A stretch of 64,000 nt of DNA from Epiperipatus broadwayi (GCA_028023455.1 JAQFVV010000064.1:3098710-3162709); one strand, 5' to 3'; shown: positions 46,110 through 58,372, counted from the first letter of the stretch. Translations and numbers: made by a program. The notes: generated from the letters alone by a model not told the origin.

Positions 46110-46415
46110 TCTGAAAGATTAGCCTAGTTGCTTAAAGCATCACCTTAAATTTAGTATTTATGAATCTAAAGATCCCTGGTTCGATTTCCTTGTCAGATCA
46201 AAAACACGTAAAGAAAAGAGATGAGTAATATATCTTGAAAGATGTTGTACACTAAGTTATGTGATGTTATTATCAGTTGAGTGTTTTTGAAAAGTTTAAA
46301 TGAAGTTTTAATTTTTTTAAAGACATTTAACAATTAATATTAGATGCAAAAATATCTCAACATATAATTACAAATAAAATCTATCAACACAAACTTTCAG
46401 ACATATAATATTATG
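46110..46415 (+). mobile_element. Family A 3' end, old copy
   Basis: Starts within the tRNA-like module (A box 'tagcctagttgc', B box 'ggttcgatttcc'), continues through the eroded stem region and the arm ('ttgaaaagtttaaatgaag', 'ttaaagacatttaaca'), and ends with a decayed tail 'tatcaacacaaactttcaga'. Having module, arm and tail together without an upstream arm supports their being one unit. Confidence 0.6.
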
Positions 46416-46894
46416 CCTACTGACTAAATCAATGCTCACATAATTATTCTGGTTAATTATAAGTGTGGAAAATGAATTATGCAAGACGGAAAACTATAAT
46501 GGTCAGTCATAAAATAATTAGTTTGATACAAATTCTGAATTTTTTTGTCTTCATTTGTGGTTGTAAAATCAGTTTCAGGAAATTGTATGATGCTCAAGCA
46601 CCAAAGTGGAGGGTTAAGACTATTTTTTAAATAATCAAACTGAGATTTTTTACTTGATTTTTTATTTTCTGTGTTCATTATTTCTGGTCAATACTGCCAA
46701 GAAAGGCATATACTAAAAGCAGTCAAGTTTTAAAGAAAGGATTAATGAAACAGACTTATAATAAATGGAATCAAATAGTACTAAAGAAGTTTTAAGCACA
46801 TTTTTGAATTATATGAGGTACTTATGAGTTTTATAAATAACCAAGATGGGTATTTTTGATAAATCTACAATTTTATGGCACCAACAAAATGTTT

Positions 46895-47033
46895 GACCAC
46901 TAAACATCACATGATCACCATCTCTTATGAGTAGGCACTAGATGGGGATTTTATGCACAAGCCTTCTGGCATCCATTGATTACTCTGGTTGGCACAGGAT
47001 GGCACTACTGTATGGAGAGTTTTGCCTGTTTAA
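46895..47033 (-). mobile_element. Family B copy
   Basis: Tail at the left (complement of 'gtgatcatgtgatgtttagtgg'), arm at the right ending 'gagttttgcctgttt'. A 9-bp perfect direct repeat 'aaaatgttt' (46886-46894 and 47034-47042) extends to 11 bp with one mismatch. The second arm is missing. Confidence 0.72.
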
Positions 47034-47042
47034 AAAATGTTT

Positions 47043-48695
47043 ACAAAAAAATGCCTGCTAGGAAACGTCATATTTAATAAATACATTTTATTTTTTATTA
47101 ACTGTTACTTTAAAAAAGAAATCATTGTGGAAAAATTAATTACTACATTTATTGTTTATTTTCTGTTTTGTTTTTGTTTTTTGGATTACCTTATTAGCAG
47201 AAAAATAAAAAAATATATAAATACAATATTTACATTTTATTGTCGTCAGCAGCATACAATAATATAGTGGTCATTAATACACACTTTTTGGGAAAGCAGG
47301 ATTCTGTACCTTTGGAAATAATCTACTGCATAACATTCTTATGACCAGTTACCAAAAAAACTGCTGACAAAGAGACATGTTGGATTGAACCAACATACGA
47401 CAATGTTAAGAGCATCTTGTCACTTCCCAGGTTATAAGTGGAAAAAAAAATGAAACAAAGCTTCTTGATGAAATTTATTAGAATTTATTCCTTTTTTCAA
47501 ATTTAACAATTGATTTATTAATTTTGTTTCAATTTAACAACTAACACATCTTCAGTAAATTATAGGCCCTTGAAACTGTATATTTATCAAAAATATGGGT
47601 GCCATCTTGGTTTACTTGAAAACTCACAAATACCTGATATGATTGATAGTGAAATTTTTCATACAAGTGAAATTAACCAAAATTTATGAACAACTGCTAA
47701 TCTTGGGATTAAGTTCTGTGAGAAAATAAACTAAAAACAATAAATTAAAGTAGATTCAACATCAAAAATGGAGTATTGCCTGAGTACTGAGATTAGTAAT
47801 AAGAAGTAACTTTCTAATGGCAAAAATTATTGGTATAATTTTCATTTGAAAAATTTGGAAAAAAAAAGATTAAACTGCAATATTTGACCACTTAAGTGCT
47901 TCAACTTTACAAGAAGCTTATTCATCAAAACTCTATCACTAAAATTTGAAAAAAAAATTATTCTAATTTAAAAATAAACATAAAATGGAAGAAAAAGAAT
48001 GCAATCAAAACTGGAGTCAGAGTTGTAATGATGTACACCTCATTGCCACAGTTAGTGCAGAGAAAGATAACAGATGGCATTGGAAGCTCAAGATGATCAA
48101 TAATAGAATATATAAATGATTAAAAACTGTAGGTTAAAAAAACCAAATAATATAAAAAGTGAATAACAGAAAGAACCAAGTGAAGAGATAAACAAGATAA
48201 AGGAAAGAAGTGAGAATGGAGAGATTTACAGAATAAATTATAAAATGAAATAGAAATTCATATAACACTACAATACTAGCCAAAGCAACAAAATTTTACC
48301 AAAAGTCTTACACAGCTATGGTTTTATCTATAAACAAATAGAACTTTTCAAGTAAAATTCAACTAAACATACAACATATATATACAAAACAAAAGTCTTC
48401 TCATCATTCACTTCAAAAATCAACTTCCTTTAACAGTAGAGAGTTGCTTTTGTTTATTATATATTGTGTGATATAAAAAATGAGTAGTTTATTGTTATTA
48501 TTTATTATAAATAATCAAATAGAAAATGTGAAAAACTAAATTCAAAATATTTTCCTAAATATTGAAAAATGTAGATAAGTATGCAATCTGAAATTATAAT
48601 AATATCTGGTAAATCAATCATAGCGATTTTAACTCCATTTTTGCTACACAATACTAGTAATACTTATCTTTCACAGATAGTACATCAACACTCTG
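47043..48695. other. Non-coding A+T-rich stretch
   Basis: A frame at 47037-47267 is lysine, phenylalanine and isoleucine driven and not convincing. No element recognised. Confidence 0.4.
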
Positions 48696-48699
48696 TCTA

Positions 48700-49236
48700 G
48701 AATAATCCCTATCCTCAGATAGGTTGAGCTTTTGGCTCATCTCAGTGAGGTGCTGGGACATTCCCTATATTACATATCTGTAATACAAGCTTAAAACAAG
48801 TCACATAATATATGACTAGCTTTTTCGAGTATTATAATTTTGCTCTTAGGGTTGTTATGACGTTATATTGCTGAGGGTATTAATATCTGGTGAGGCTGAA
48901 GTGTTTTCAGACCCATAGAGCTAATTAAATTAAATAGCTGGATTTAAAGACATTTATATGTCTGAATATTCAGATTTTTTACTTAATAGTTATGGATTAG
49001 ATAAGTGCTGTTTTTGAGTTGTTATTTTTAGATCTAGTGTCTGAATGTCCCAGTGCCTCACTGAGGTGAGCCAAAAGGTCAAAACTGGTCTGAAGATAGG
49101 AATTACTTTAGAGATTTTTAAATGCTTTCACTTGGGTACTTATCCATGAAAGCTTATTAAAGCTATTGGTACGCTCCCTATATTACATATCTGTAATATA
49201 AACTTAGAGCAAGTCACGTAATATATGACTTTTTCT
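48700..49236 (+). mobile_element. Family C copy, 5'-truncated
   Basis: A short inverted left arm (48704-48760), an internal tail (48775-48835), the main arm (48960-49165) and a final tail 'aagtcacgtaatatatgac' (49209-49227) follow the family order. The hammerhead region at 49056-49095 reads CTGAGGT, GAGCC/GGTC stem, AAAAC, TGGTC. The right flank is a TA-CA array, which hides any duplication. Confidence 0.68.
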
Positions 49237-49239
49237 ATT

Positions 49240-50165
49240 GTATATATATATACACACACACACTAATGGAGAAACAGACAATTTTTTATAACTAATTTAA
49301 ATAGTAGTGACTTAATCTGCACTGTAGTTTAATTTATTCTAGTGTTCAATCTTGGTTTAAGAAAGTTTGCAGGACAAATTGTGCATTGTTCCTAATTAAT
49401 AGTTTTTAATATTTTGATTAAAGAAATACATTACAAGTTAATTCTTTAAAATATAAGCCATAATGTTCAGAAGAAAAAAAAACAATACTATAAATAAAAC
49501 AGTACAGTAAGAATATTTAAAATCAAAGTATAGTAATAGAATTCAGAGGAATGAATATAAAATACAATGGTAACAGAGAAGCATGTATATTACACCTTAG
49601 TCAGATACAATGTATCTTTTTTATGTACCAATATATGCTAAATTTTCAAAAATTAAAATAAAATAGTAAGAAAATCATTTTCATGTCACTTAAGAATATA
49701 AATTCTCTTATTAATAACTATGTTTGATTACTGTCTTATGCAAATATTCAGATCTTTGCATTAATGATATATCTTTTATGTTTTGAACTTTATTATATAA
49801 GACAAGCTTTTGTTTATAGTTGATTATATGCAAAGAATTCTGTGTATTTAAGAATCAAAGTAGCTATGTAATAAGAATACTGTTTTGTAAGAGGTTCTGA
49901 TTCAAAGATGGCTCCTTCTATTAATTATTAACAGATAATAGAATTATTTGTGTTTGACATATATACCAAGATTTACACTAGAGGTACGCTGGTAGATAAA
50001 ACTTTATTTTGACAAGATATGCGATGACTGTTAATCTAAATGTGTAAACCCGTTTGGATTATCATTCTAATGATCATATATTTTATCTGTATTAAAAGTA
50101 GTGGATATTTGTTTATGACAATCAATGCTTTATCATATTATATTAAATGATGTGTTTTGATTTTG
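49240..50165. other. Non-coding stretch beginning with a TA-CA array
   Basis: (TA)n(CA)n at 49238-49263. No gene seen. Confidence 0.45.
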
Positions 50166-50167
50166 AG

Positions 50168-51137
50168 TACACCTGGGTCTTGTTTTACACAATAGATAGG
50201 TTCCTCAGAAAACACGCGCAAACGAAATCGCACAAAAATAGACGTAACTTACCTTGAAAAAGGGGAGATACAGACTGTGATTTTTCAAAAATCATGTAAA
50301 AGCAAAGCACCAATGTAAAATTACTTTAAAATTCGCGCAAAAAAAAAATAAGGAAATAAAATATGATTAATAAAAAATTTCAAATTTGAAAAAAATTGAT
50401 ACAAGACAAACTTTTTTTAACTATAATATTTAATTTTATTCAAAACAATATATTTTTATACATAATTTACAGTAATTTACATTTTTTTATACACGTTTTA
50501 ATTATTATGGCTATTTGCCGATAAACAGGTTCGTTTGCAAACTGGTAAAAAATCAGATTCTTCACAAGAGGAAATACAGCTAGCGCCAACGTCACTCTCA
50601 TGTTGTGTTAATGGTTTTCTGGTGACAACATAATTAGTAATTAATCTAACAACTAAAAATTAAATTCTTATTTTTGTCTTTAATTTTTTAATTTTCAATT
50701 TTATTTGTGCCCACTGCTATTACTCACCTTTTAAAAATAAACTTCGGACACTAAATGATTAATAATTGATTACGTTCTTTTTTAAAAAGTAAAAACAGAA
50801 TGTGATTTAAAATGCAAAATTAACACGCACAATGTTTGAACAAATTTACATTATAATCTTGTAAAATTTAATGTGTGTATACATAAAATGTGGAAATCAT
50901 GATTTTAATTTCATTGTTGCATAAAATCTTACTATTATAAAGCACTGAAAATATTGAAATTACTAAGATGAAAGTCGAATTCCGATAATGGGCTATGACT
51001 TTCAATATGACTTAAGTGTGAGAAATTTATTATTTAAAGTAATAGCGCATTATCGGAGTTCGACTTCCGGAGAAACGTGAATCGCATAACTTCAAAATCA
51101 TATTAAATAAATCCGCGTAAAAAGAGACCCAGGTTTA
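50168..51137 (-). mobile_element. Tigger/pogo-like DNA transposon, non-autonomous copy
   Basis: Inverted ends 'tacacctgggtcttg' and the complement of 'gacccaggttta' are bounded by TA on both sides. The right end read inward ('ctcttttacgcggattt' pattern) matches the left end of 60105-61603, so the two copies are in opposite orientation. Matching internal blocks include 'ggttcctcagaaaac' and the 'cgcattatcggagttcgac' hairpin (50970-51070). No transposase frame is left. Assignment rests on the TA target and the '(C)GGGTCTCGTTTTATGCGG'-style ends. Confidence 0.65.
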
Positions 51138-51527
51138 TGTTGAAATCTTGGGCATTTTCTGTGATGCTACAAATCTGTTGCATATTGTCATTCTACATAT
51201 GCTTGTGGAACATAAATGAAAGTATAATGTAAAAATAAATTCAAACAAGAAATATATTAATGACTGCTAATTTTAAAAGTGATTGTTTGATAAGGATTCC
51301 ATCAGATAAATATAAAAGGTAAAGTGGATTATTAATTATATTTATATGTTGGACTATTTCCATCATCTAATATGAGTATTGAATGTCTTTAGAAAAATTT
51401 AACTTTATTTAAATATTCCAAATACATTCAAATGTTAGTAATAGGGCACAAAGGTAGTATATGCACAATGTTTTAAGAGGTACTTACTATTCTCCTCTCT
51501 TCTTTAGGTGTTGCTGGCTTGACCAGT

Positions 51528-51618
51528 GACAATACTAGCATGAGAATTGAACATGGACCCTTAGATTCTTGAGTATTGGATTTTAAGGTAATGCTATAAC
51601 CAACTGAGCCATCCTAAC
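51528..51618 (-). repeat. tRNA-like module in left arm of family A copy 4
   Basis: Minus-strand A box 'tggctcagttgg' and a decayed B box 'atgttcaattctc', with acceptor partners at both ends. It mirrors 51732-51815. Confidence 0.62.
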
Positions 51619-51632
51619 ACTAGATTGAGTAT

Positions 51633-51690
51633 ACATAATATATGGAAACCACTAATAAACTTTGCTCTTAGGAAAAAATCAGGCTGAACC
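51633..51690 (+). pseudogene. Penelope endonuclease C-terminal scrap
   Basis: Reads IHNIWKPLINFALRKK, identical in pattern to the C-terminus at 18045-18105, followed by a deletion and the same 'gaacctcatagataagtat' stop context. Confidence 0.75.
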
Positions 51691-51731
51691 TCATAGATAA
51701 GTATATGAAATTTCTATTAACTGTTGCCTTT

Positions 51732-51815
51732 GGCAGGATGGCTCAGTTGGTTAGAGTGTTACCTTAAAATTCAAGAATCTAAGGCTCCAGGTTAAATTCC
51801 CATGCTAGTACTGTC
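51732..51815 (+). repeat. tRNA-like module in right arm of family A copy 4
   Basis: Starts GGCAGGA and ends TACTGTC. A box 'tggctcagttgg'; B box 'aggttaaattcc' with one transversion. The anticodon arm lacks the extra bases seen at 18156-18246. Confidence 0.68.
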
Positions 51816-52051
51816 ACTGATCAGGTCAGCAACATCTAAAGAAGAAGAGAGAATAATACTTCTTAAAATGGTGTGCATGTACTAACCTGTGTGCTATTAC
51901 TAACAGTTGAATGTATTTGGAGTATTTAAATAAAGTTTAATTTTTCTAAAGACATTCAATACTTATATTAGATGATGGAAATAGTCCAATATATAAATAC
52001 AACTAAACACCATCATTACAAACCTTTAGAAAAACACTGGATTATTAATTG

Positions 52052-52540
52052 TTTTATATTAAATATAAGAGAAATATATTGAATAATGGAGAGATAACAA
52101 TAATGTATCATTTTATGCTAAAATGAAATATCAATTAATAAAACTATTATAGGCTATTTAAAATAAGTTTATTATTCTTCATGTATAAAGTGTGATAAAC
52201 AGAGTAGCTAAAATTCAAAAAACAATCACAAAACTATTTGCCAAGCGCTTTCGGTACCACGTACCAGAAGCATGGTGACATATTGGAACTGAACAGTAAA
52301 ATGTATGCATTTTTTTTCTATGATAAAATTTCAAATTTTTATGATTTTTTTTTTTTTTTTTGAAAAATGCAATTTTTAATTACTTTATTTTTCTCATTTT
52401 CTTAGATTTAGTTACAGACCAAATTTGCTTCGGCAGAAATGAATTCATTCACCGCTTATTGTTTTTTTTTTAATTTTTTTTTTTTTTTTTTGATAATAAA
52501 TTTTAATTTTATAGAATACATTTTTAGGCACTGATAGAAT
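52052..52540. other. Non-coding stretch with long T runs
   Basis: T runs at 52346-52360, 52461-52469 and 52478-52491. No gene or element recognised. Confidence 0.45.
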
Positions 52541-52855
52541 TTATAAAGTCAGGCTAATTAGAGATCAATGGAATATAAGGTACTTTCAAGTTCCCTCAAT
52601 CCAGCCACTCTATCTCATATAACTGATACACATATACACACACATGTAAAAAGGAGAAATGACCCCCAAAACACATATTTTATGCTGAACCAGCACTCAT
52701 CATTTTGTTGAAATCATCATCTACCACAAATATACTTAGTGCTCATATAAATTTGTTTATTTTTATGGTTATTGATTTGCTTTGTTTTTATTCATTTCAT
52801 TCTCATGCACTGTTCTTACTGTTATTTTTTTTCCCCTCACTAAAACCAAATGTAG

Positions 52856-52926
52856 GATCTGAAAGTAAAACAGAGAGGCACGAATTCATCTAGCTTCAAT
52901 ATTTCTGCTATGAAAAATTATCTCAG
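52856..52926 (+). CDS. Candidate internal exon, 71 bp
   Basis: Acceptor TGTAG at 52851-52855 follows a pyrimidine tract (52811-52838) and a branch-like CACTAAAAC. The donor CAG|GTAAGT at 52924-52932 is a full consensus. Only one of three frames is open and it is open throughout (DLKVKQRGTNSSSFNISAMK). The exon would start in phase 0, compatible with the end of the candidate at 2835-2977. No homologue is recognised. This is the best host exon candidate in the window, though the length is short enough for chance. Confidence 0.36.
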
Positions 52927-52929
52927 GTA

Positions 52930-54326
52930 AGTGATGTTATATATCTTTTTTCAGCATTTCGTGACAGATGTGATAAAGCTGTTTATAAAAATGTCATTTT
53001 AATATTTAACTTTCAAAATTTAGAATTTGTGAACCAATGTAAAAATAAACATTTTTCAAAAGTATTAAAAGTCTTTTTTTTCTTAATTTTTTTTTTGAAG
53101 TAATGACTATTCTATCAGCTTTATTACATTCTTTCATATTTGTTCTTTCTAATAATATATATCTTTTTATACTAATTGCATCCAAACATAATACACACTA
53201 ACAATTATAAAATTTATAAATATTCAAGATGGCGATTTCAGGGATTATCATTAAGTTTAAGAACTGTTAGCTTAAAGCTTGAAGATATATAAATGTTCCG
53301 GAATCATCTTAGTTACAGGGACTGGATATATCGCTGCAATCTTTCCTGATAGTATTCATCAGTTGACACATAGACTGTGATGATGGACATAAATGGAAGT
53401 AATATGTCAATATGGTATATTTACCATCATCATGAACTCAACCCTGGAATCTGCAATCAACATTTTTTTTAATGTTATTATGTCTGTTTGAAATTATAAA
53501 TATGAATATGTTTGTGTTTCAAAGGATATTTATATAACTAAACATGCTCTGATCATTGTAATATATACTTACACCATCACATATATACCAAAAGTATATA
53601 TATAAAAATTAAAAGCATTGTTATATAACAAATTATGTTCCATCAATCAATAAAAGTTTAATATTTTAGTTTTCCATTATCTATGTTTCTGTTTCCATTT
53701 TGTCTTAAAAATTCCCAACTAGATGGATCCCTAGAGTAATTGAACGCAATAAAAATGACTTTTAAGTTAAATATTAATTCACTTTCGCTTCCATTTTTTT
53801 TTCCTCATGACTGATGGCAGTTTTTTTCTTTTTTGCACACGTTTTAAAAACAGAAGTCACGTGGTAACAAGTTTGATAATTGAACTAGTACAGATTTTTT
53901 TTACTCATTTATTATTATTGCTCGTTTAAATAATAATAAATGTTTTAGTGTTTAAAAAAGGCTATGCTTTCAAGGAATAAAAATGAAATTGAAATTTAAA
54001 CTTTGTTTTTAATCAATAAATATTTAAAACTTTTTATTAAAATGTAAACAGTTATGATAATCTATATTCAATGAGTAAGAGATTTAGTGCTTCAATATTA
54101 TCAAAAATACTGCCCTGTGAAATGGCACGTTTGAGGGTGACATTTGAGAGTAGTGGATCCCAACTAATTGCTAAAAATCCATAGATCACAGCTAAACCAA
54201 CATGTCTAATGCTCAGCAATTATTAAATAATAGTCATGCCATGAAATGGTTTAATTACGGAAATAAGACAATGAACTTGAAAACTAATAATCTAGAGATC
54301 ACAATTTACTTTTGACCTAGCTGATG
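52930..54326. other. Non-coding stretch
   Basis: Around 53300-53380 the minus strand has CTGATGA followed by GAAAG and GTC, but no stem II connects them. No gene seen. Confidence 0.4.
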
Positions 54327-54755
54327 AATTAGATCAGCGTTTCCCAACCTTTTTTGGCTCACGTACCACTTCGTAGTACATCACGCTAAATTGTACCATT
54401 TCGTAAAAATGATTGTATTTCGTGAAATTTGTCATTACGAGTGTGTTATTTTATTTGCATTATAAATATTATAGGGTGACCATGTATGTATTCACATCTC
54501 ATAATGAGACAAATTACATTGAAACATGCCTAAATGTCACGCCAGATTATAAACTCACTGAAATTATAAACTCACTGTAACATATTTATATGTATGTGTT
54601 TGTTCAAAGTTTCATATTTTTTCCAAAATAATTTATTAAAGATTACATTATTACATTAAAGGTTATTTGGTACATATTTTGTTCAAAGTGTTTTCTCATT
54701 CCTTCATTTGGTTTTCCCGAATTTGAGTCTGTTTTCTCTTTTTTGGAGCATCTTG

Positions 54756-55040
54756 CTATTGGTTGGGCCATGGAGAGGATAAATCCAGCATGTCCCAAGT
54801 CATGGTAAAAATGACCTCAGGGGTTATCAGGCTATCTCTTGTTCTTGTTTTCTTTATATTGTTCAGCATGAAGTTAATAGGATTAAAATTTTGATGATTA
54901 AATACTAGCTTACATCTAGTAATCCACAATAGATGATCAAGAATTAATGAGAGTCTAATTTCTGGGTATGATCCTTTTCTGATACATTCTTTCAAATTAA
55001 ATAATTTAGATTGATTTGCCTTGATCCGACTCATTATTTA
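54756..55040 (-). pseudogene. LINE ORF2 C-terminal end nested in hAT element
   Basis: KLFNLKECIRKGSYPEIRLS matches NTIFNLQESIETG...AIRLS encoded at 23888-24328. FTMTWDMLDL near the end matches FIATWSLL encoded near 39180. The last 92 codons are open. It is either a LINE insertion into the hAT element or was captured by it; boundaries are not clear. Confidence 0.68.
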
Positions 55041-55276
55041 TCTACTATTTTGTCATATTTCGTTTACTAATAAATGGTTTTAATAAAAACACAAAATTAT
55101 AAAAAACCAATTAGTATATTTTCTTATCATAATCAAATATTTTTATAAAATAAATTTAATGAGATCTTTGTGCTTGTTTCGAACAACATAATTTTTTGAA
55201 ATTTGGTTCAAAAGATGCAAGGTATATATACTCTTAAGTCTACAGCTGCGTTCAATCTGTTTCGATACTTATTTTT

Positions 55277-55660
55277 TTAAAAAATATATGAAGAAAAAGC
55301 TCTTCCTACTAATTCCGTAATAGTAAATGGTAATAATAATTTAAGAGCTTTCTCAGAAAGTTGTTCATATTCTCTAATGTTTAACCAAAAATTAATTAGA
55401 TTGTGTCGTTTGAATTCTACTTGTAAAGTTCTGGCACGTGATAATTCTATTAAATTTTCTTTATCCTTTATTGATAATGATGTAGCTTTTTCTAAATTTT
55501 CTTCATAGAAGGGGTTTGAAATCAAATTATCATTTGTGTTTTCAGGTTTTGGAAAATATTCCATGAAAGACAATTTTAATGCAGTTAAATGTGCTATTAT
55601 ATTTTCTCATATATCTTGAGACAGACTAACCTTATTTTCAAACAAAAAAATATGTAGAGT
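55277..55660 (-). pseudogene. hAT transposase C-terminal domain, ZBED5/FAM200-like
   Basis: The 98-codon open stretch contains FMEYFPKPENTNDN, then LINFWLNIREYEQLSEKALK and LLPFTITELV, the hAT dimerisation motif as in ZBED5-type proteins. Upstream, in frame, are ENKVSLSQDI and, after a stop, ENIIAHLTALKLS. The BED finger and catalytic DDE part are missing. The transposase cannot be functional. Confidence 0.8.
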
Positions 55661-55984
55661 TTCGAATACTTCCAGTTGATTGTTTTCGATACTTATATAT
55701 ATTACTTTTTCCAAAAATCTAATTTCTTAATCATACTTTCATTTTTATCATTAACATTAAAGATCATTATCGACTGTACATATTAACAACTTTACTGTAT
55801 AATATTAATTAAAATAAATTTTATGAATTATAGGAAAAAACGTTTCTATATTTTTATGATTTAATTTTTTTTTATGTCCGCCATTATTGATTATTTTTCG
55901 TGTACCACCAACCAGCAATTCGCGTACCATCAGTGGTACACGTACCACAGGTTGGGAAACACTGAATTAGATCATGGGTAGTTT

Positions 55985-56345
55985 AGTATATTGGTAAATG
56001 TCAAATTTACCATTGAATATTATCAGTTCAGCTCTTTCACTTCTGATGTTCAAATGACATATAATCTTTTGAGCAACAAGCCATTCACTTAATTTTTGTA
56101 TTTATTTAATAACCATGACATAAGATTTGATCTATTTTGCAAGAAGGCTCAAATATTTTTTTTAAGTATCTAGCCCATAATTCAGTTAGATAACTATCCA
56201 ATTAATGATCAGCCATTGGGTATATAGTGTATAACTATTATTACATGGGAATAAAAGATTCAATGGAATCTGGATGGTCAGATAAAATGTCAATGCACTC
56301 ATCATGAAACAAAAATGCAGTAGGGTGAAATCATGACTACTAGGG
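55985..56345. other. Non-coding stretch
   Basis: Nothing recognised between the hAT element and the minisatellite. Confidence 0.45.
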
Positions 56346-56350
56346 AGGGA

Positions 56351-56628
56351 TAATGCAGCCTTGACCAGTGATGAGATGTAATGCAGCCTTGACCAGTAAT
56401 GAAGAATAATGCAGCCTTCACCAGTGATGAGACATAATGCAGCCTTGACCAGTAATGAAGAATAATGCAGCCTTGACCAGTGATGAGATGCAATGCAGTC
56501 TTGACTAGTGATGAGGAGTAATACAGCCTTAACCAGTGATGAGGTATAATGCAGCTTTAACCAATGATAAAGCGTAATGCAGTCTTGGCTATTGATGAAA
56601 ATCATGCAGACTTGGGCACCAATGACAT
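56351..56628. repeat. 28-bp minisatellite, about ten units
   Basis: Unit 'taatgcagccttgaccag' plus 'tgatgagatg'. The first units alternate between a 'gtgatgaga' and a 'gtaatgaag' type, a two-unit higher-order repeat; later units drift. Because 28 is not a multiple of 3 the minus frames show shifted copies of a repeat peptide (SRLHY), so the 181-codon frame here is not a gene. Confidence 0.9.
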
Positions 56629-56811
56629 ATTTAATATTTTTCTTTTCTTTATGATTATAATACTTATCATAATTGCAAACATGTCTAGACCAAGTAATAA
56701 CAAAAACCATACTTAGCTTCTCTATATTCACACAGTAGAATCTATCTAAATTAATTTATGGTCTTTCAAATCATAAGTAAAAGTACAAATATTCACAATG
56801 AAATAAGTATT

Positions 56812-56960
56812 TTTGAGTAGTATTCTCCACTTTACTTCAGGTATCATTGGCCTGACCATTGACAATATTAGCATTAGAATCAAACTTGCATCTTTAGATT
56901 CTTGAATATTGAATTTTAAGGCAACACTCTAATCAACTGAGCTATTCTGTCAAAGACATA
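56812..56960 (-). mobile_element. Family A tRNA-like module, eroded solo copy
   Basis: Minus-strand reading: 'agaatagctcagttgatt' (A box), 'aagtttgattctaatgc' (B box), 'attgtcaatggtcaggcc', then 'acctgaagtaaagtgg' at the hammerhead-like position. No arm or tail beyond. Confidence 0.6.
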
Positions 56961-56964
56961 TAAA

Positions 56965-58185
56965 TATTTTGTTTTAAAAATAATTGACCTAAATAAGAAA
57001 AAAAAATGGTTGCATTATTTCGTCAGGAATTTAGACTTAACTCTTCAACTGATGAAAACATTGCCATTGTTCCCCCTGGTGGCAATATTTGTAATTATTC
57101 AATATTTGATTTTAATATTAATCCTTTATTCTGTATTAGAATTTAATAAATTGGATTTGATTTGTTAGAAATATAAGAATACAAATGAAAAACATCCTAA
57201 AAATCATATTTGAACTTTGAAAATATAAAAATAATAATAATAATAAAGTGAAATACATAACAAAAACAATGAACTTTTTTTCTGATTGGGCAGAATAAAG
57301 GATTGCCAGCATAGTTCTTAAAAAAAATATGTAATGAAATCTTTGAAGAATGAACTTTGTTTTAAAATGGGAATGTGAAGCAAACTTAAATCTATCTAAT
57401 TCTCTTCTAAAATTTAGAATTACATTTGTAATTTTTAAAATATTATAAATATTGCAGAATACTATGTTAAAAAAGGTATTAATAATCTTATCAGTACAAT
57501 ATTATTTTTATAATTACATTTGAATTTATTAGCTTATATTGTTTAAAATAAAACATCAACAAATAAAATCATAGTATAATCATGTATATTTTTGTTTCTA
57601 GAAATATGTATATATATTCAAATAAACAGGTAAAAATTCTTTTTTTTTTTTGCAATATCTATATTTGGCCCAAAATCTTCAAATATTCTTACAAATAATC
57701 TTGAAGACAGAAAACAAAGCACTTAACAATCACTGATGTCATAGGCAGGACTAGATTGCTTTAAAATTCTCCATGGTTACAGAATATTAAGTTCTTCAGG
57801 TTTTTTATTTTTTGGAATTAGTAAATCAATATTATTTTATTTTTACTTCTATTAAATGGGTGTAAAATTGCCCAAATAGTGCTCTACATAGCTCCAGGAG
57901 ACAATGGAAAGCTGAATGACAATTAGCACCATCTTCAAAAATCTTCAAACAAAAATGTTTTAATTATTTATAGGAGTGTTAATTCTGTTTTAGATAATAA
58001 ATCAAGGTTTTATCTTTGAAAGAGCAGTCTTGCCGCAGTTTTTGAGCTTAAAATAATGTGGATTCTCAGTTTTTGATTTATTGTTTCTTTTGAAAGATAT
58101 GATTAGAAACTACAGTAAAATGATGATTTGTATTTCTGGTATAATGGCTAGTCTTCCTCTAAGGTATCTACTATAACAAAATAAT
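56965..58185. other. Non-coding A+T-rich stretch
   Basis: CTGATGAAAAC at 57050-57060 lacks any stem II and is not a hammerhead. No gene recognised. Confidence 0.45.
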
Positions 58186-58189
58186 ATTC

Positions 58190-58325
58190 AAATGTCTTTA
58201 TTTCTCAAGAGCTCATGAGAAGGTCAAGCAGTAGAAGTATTCCTATGGAATCAGTCTGAGATCCTTATACTCCAGCATCTATTAATTCACCATTATACTA
58301 AACAAGTGAGCAACATATCTACTGA
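58190..58325 (-). repeat. Family F tRNA-derived SINE, decayed
   Basis: Plus-strand 'tctcaagagctcatgagaag' matches the shared end of the family. On the minus strand 'tagtataatggtgaatta' and 'gactgattcc' sit where A and B boxes belong. Confidence 0.5.
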
Positions 58326-58372
58326 TATCAATATAATAAGAAGTAATTTTAAAGGAAACAACTTGTAATCAA

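Larger units (their letters stand above)
51338..52037 (+). mobile_element. Family A Penelope-derived element, copy 4
   Basis: Left arm plus inverted tRNA-like module (51338-51618), a coding scrap (51633-51690), a direct tRNA-like module (51732-51815), right arm and tail (51830-52037). A perfect 13-bp duplication 'tggattattaatt' lies at 51325-51337 and 52038-52050. The structure is symmetrical: the inverted segment includes not only the arm but the whole tRNA-like module, so the module belongs to the terminal repeat itself. Confidence 0.84.
54335..55964 (-). mobile_element. hAT transposon with intact ends, ZBED5-like
   Basis: Terminal inverted repeats 'cagcgtttcccaacc' (54335) and the complement of 'ggttgggaaacactg' (ending 55964) match at 14 of 15 positions, with further subterminal 'gtacca' repeats at both ends. 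A perfect 8-bp duplication 'aattagat' lies at 54327-54334 and 55965-55972, the size hAT transposases make. Inside are a transposase C-terminus (55277-55660) and a LINE fragment (54756-55040). At 1.63 kb it is an internally deleted copy. Confidence 0.88.

Noticed and set aside
53310-53375. Minus-strand CTGATGA, GAAAG and GTC as a hammerhead
   Set aside because: No pairable stem II between the first two boxes and no stem I at the ends.
56186-56731. 181-codon minus-strand frame, the longest in the window
   Set aside because: Its centre is the 28-bp minisatellite read in shifting frames; the ends are A+T-driven with no domain.
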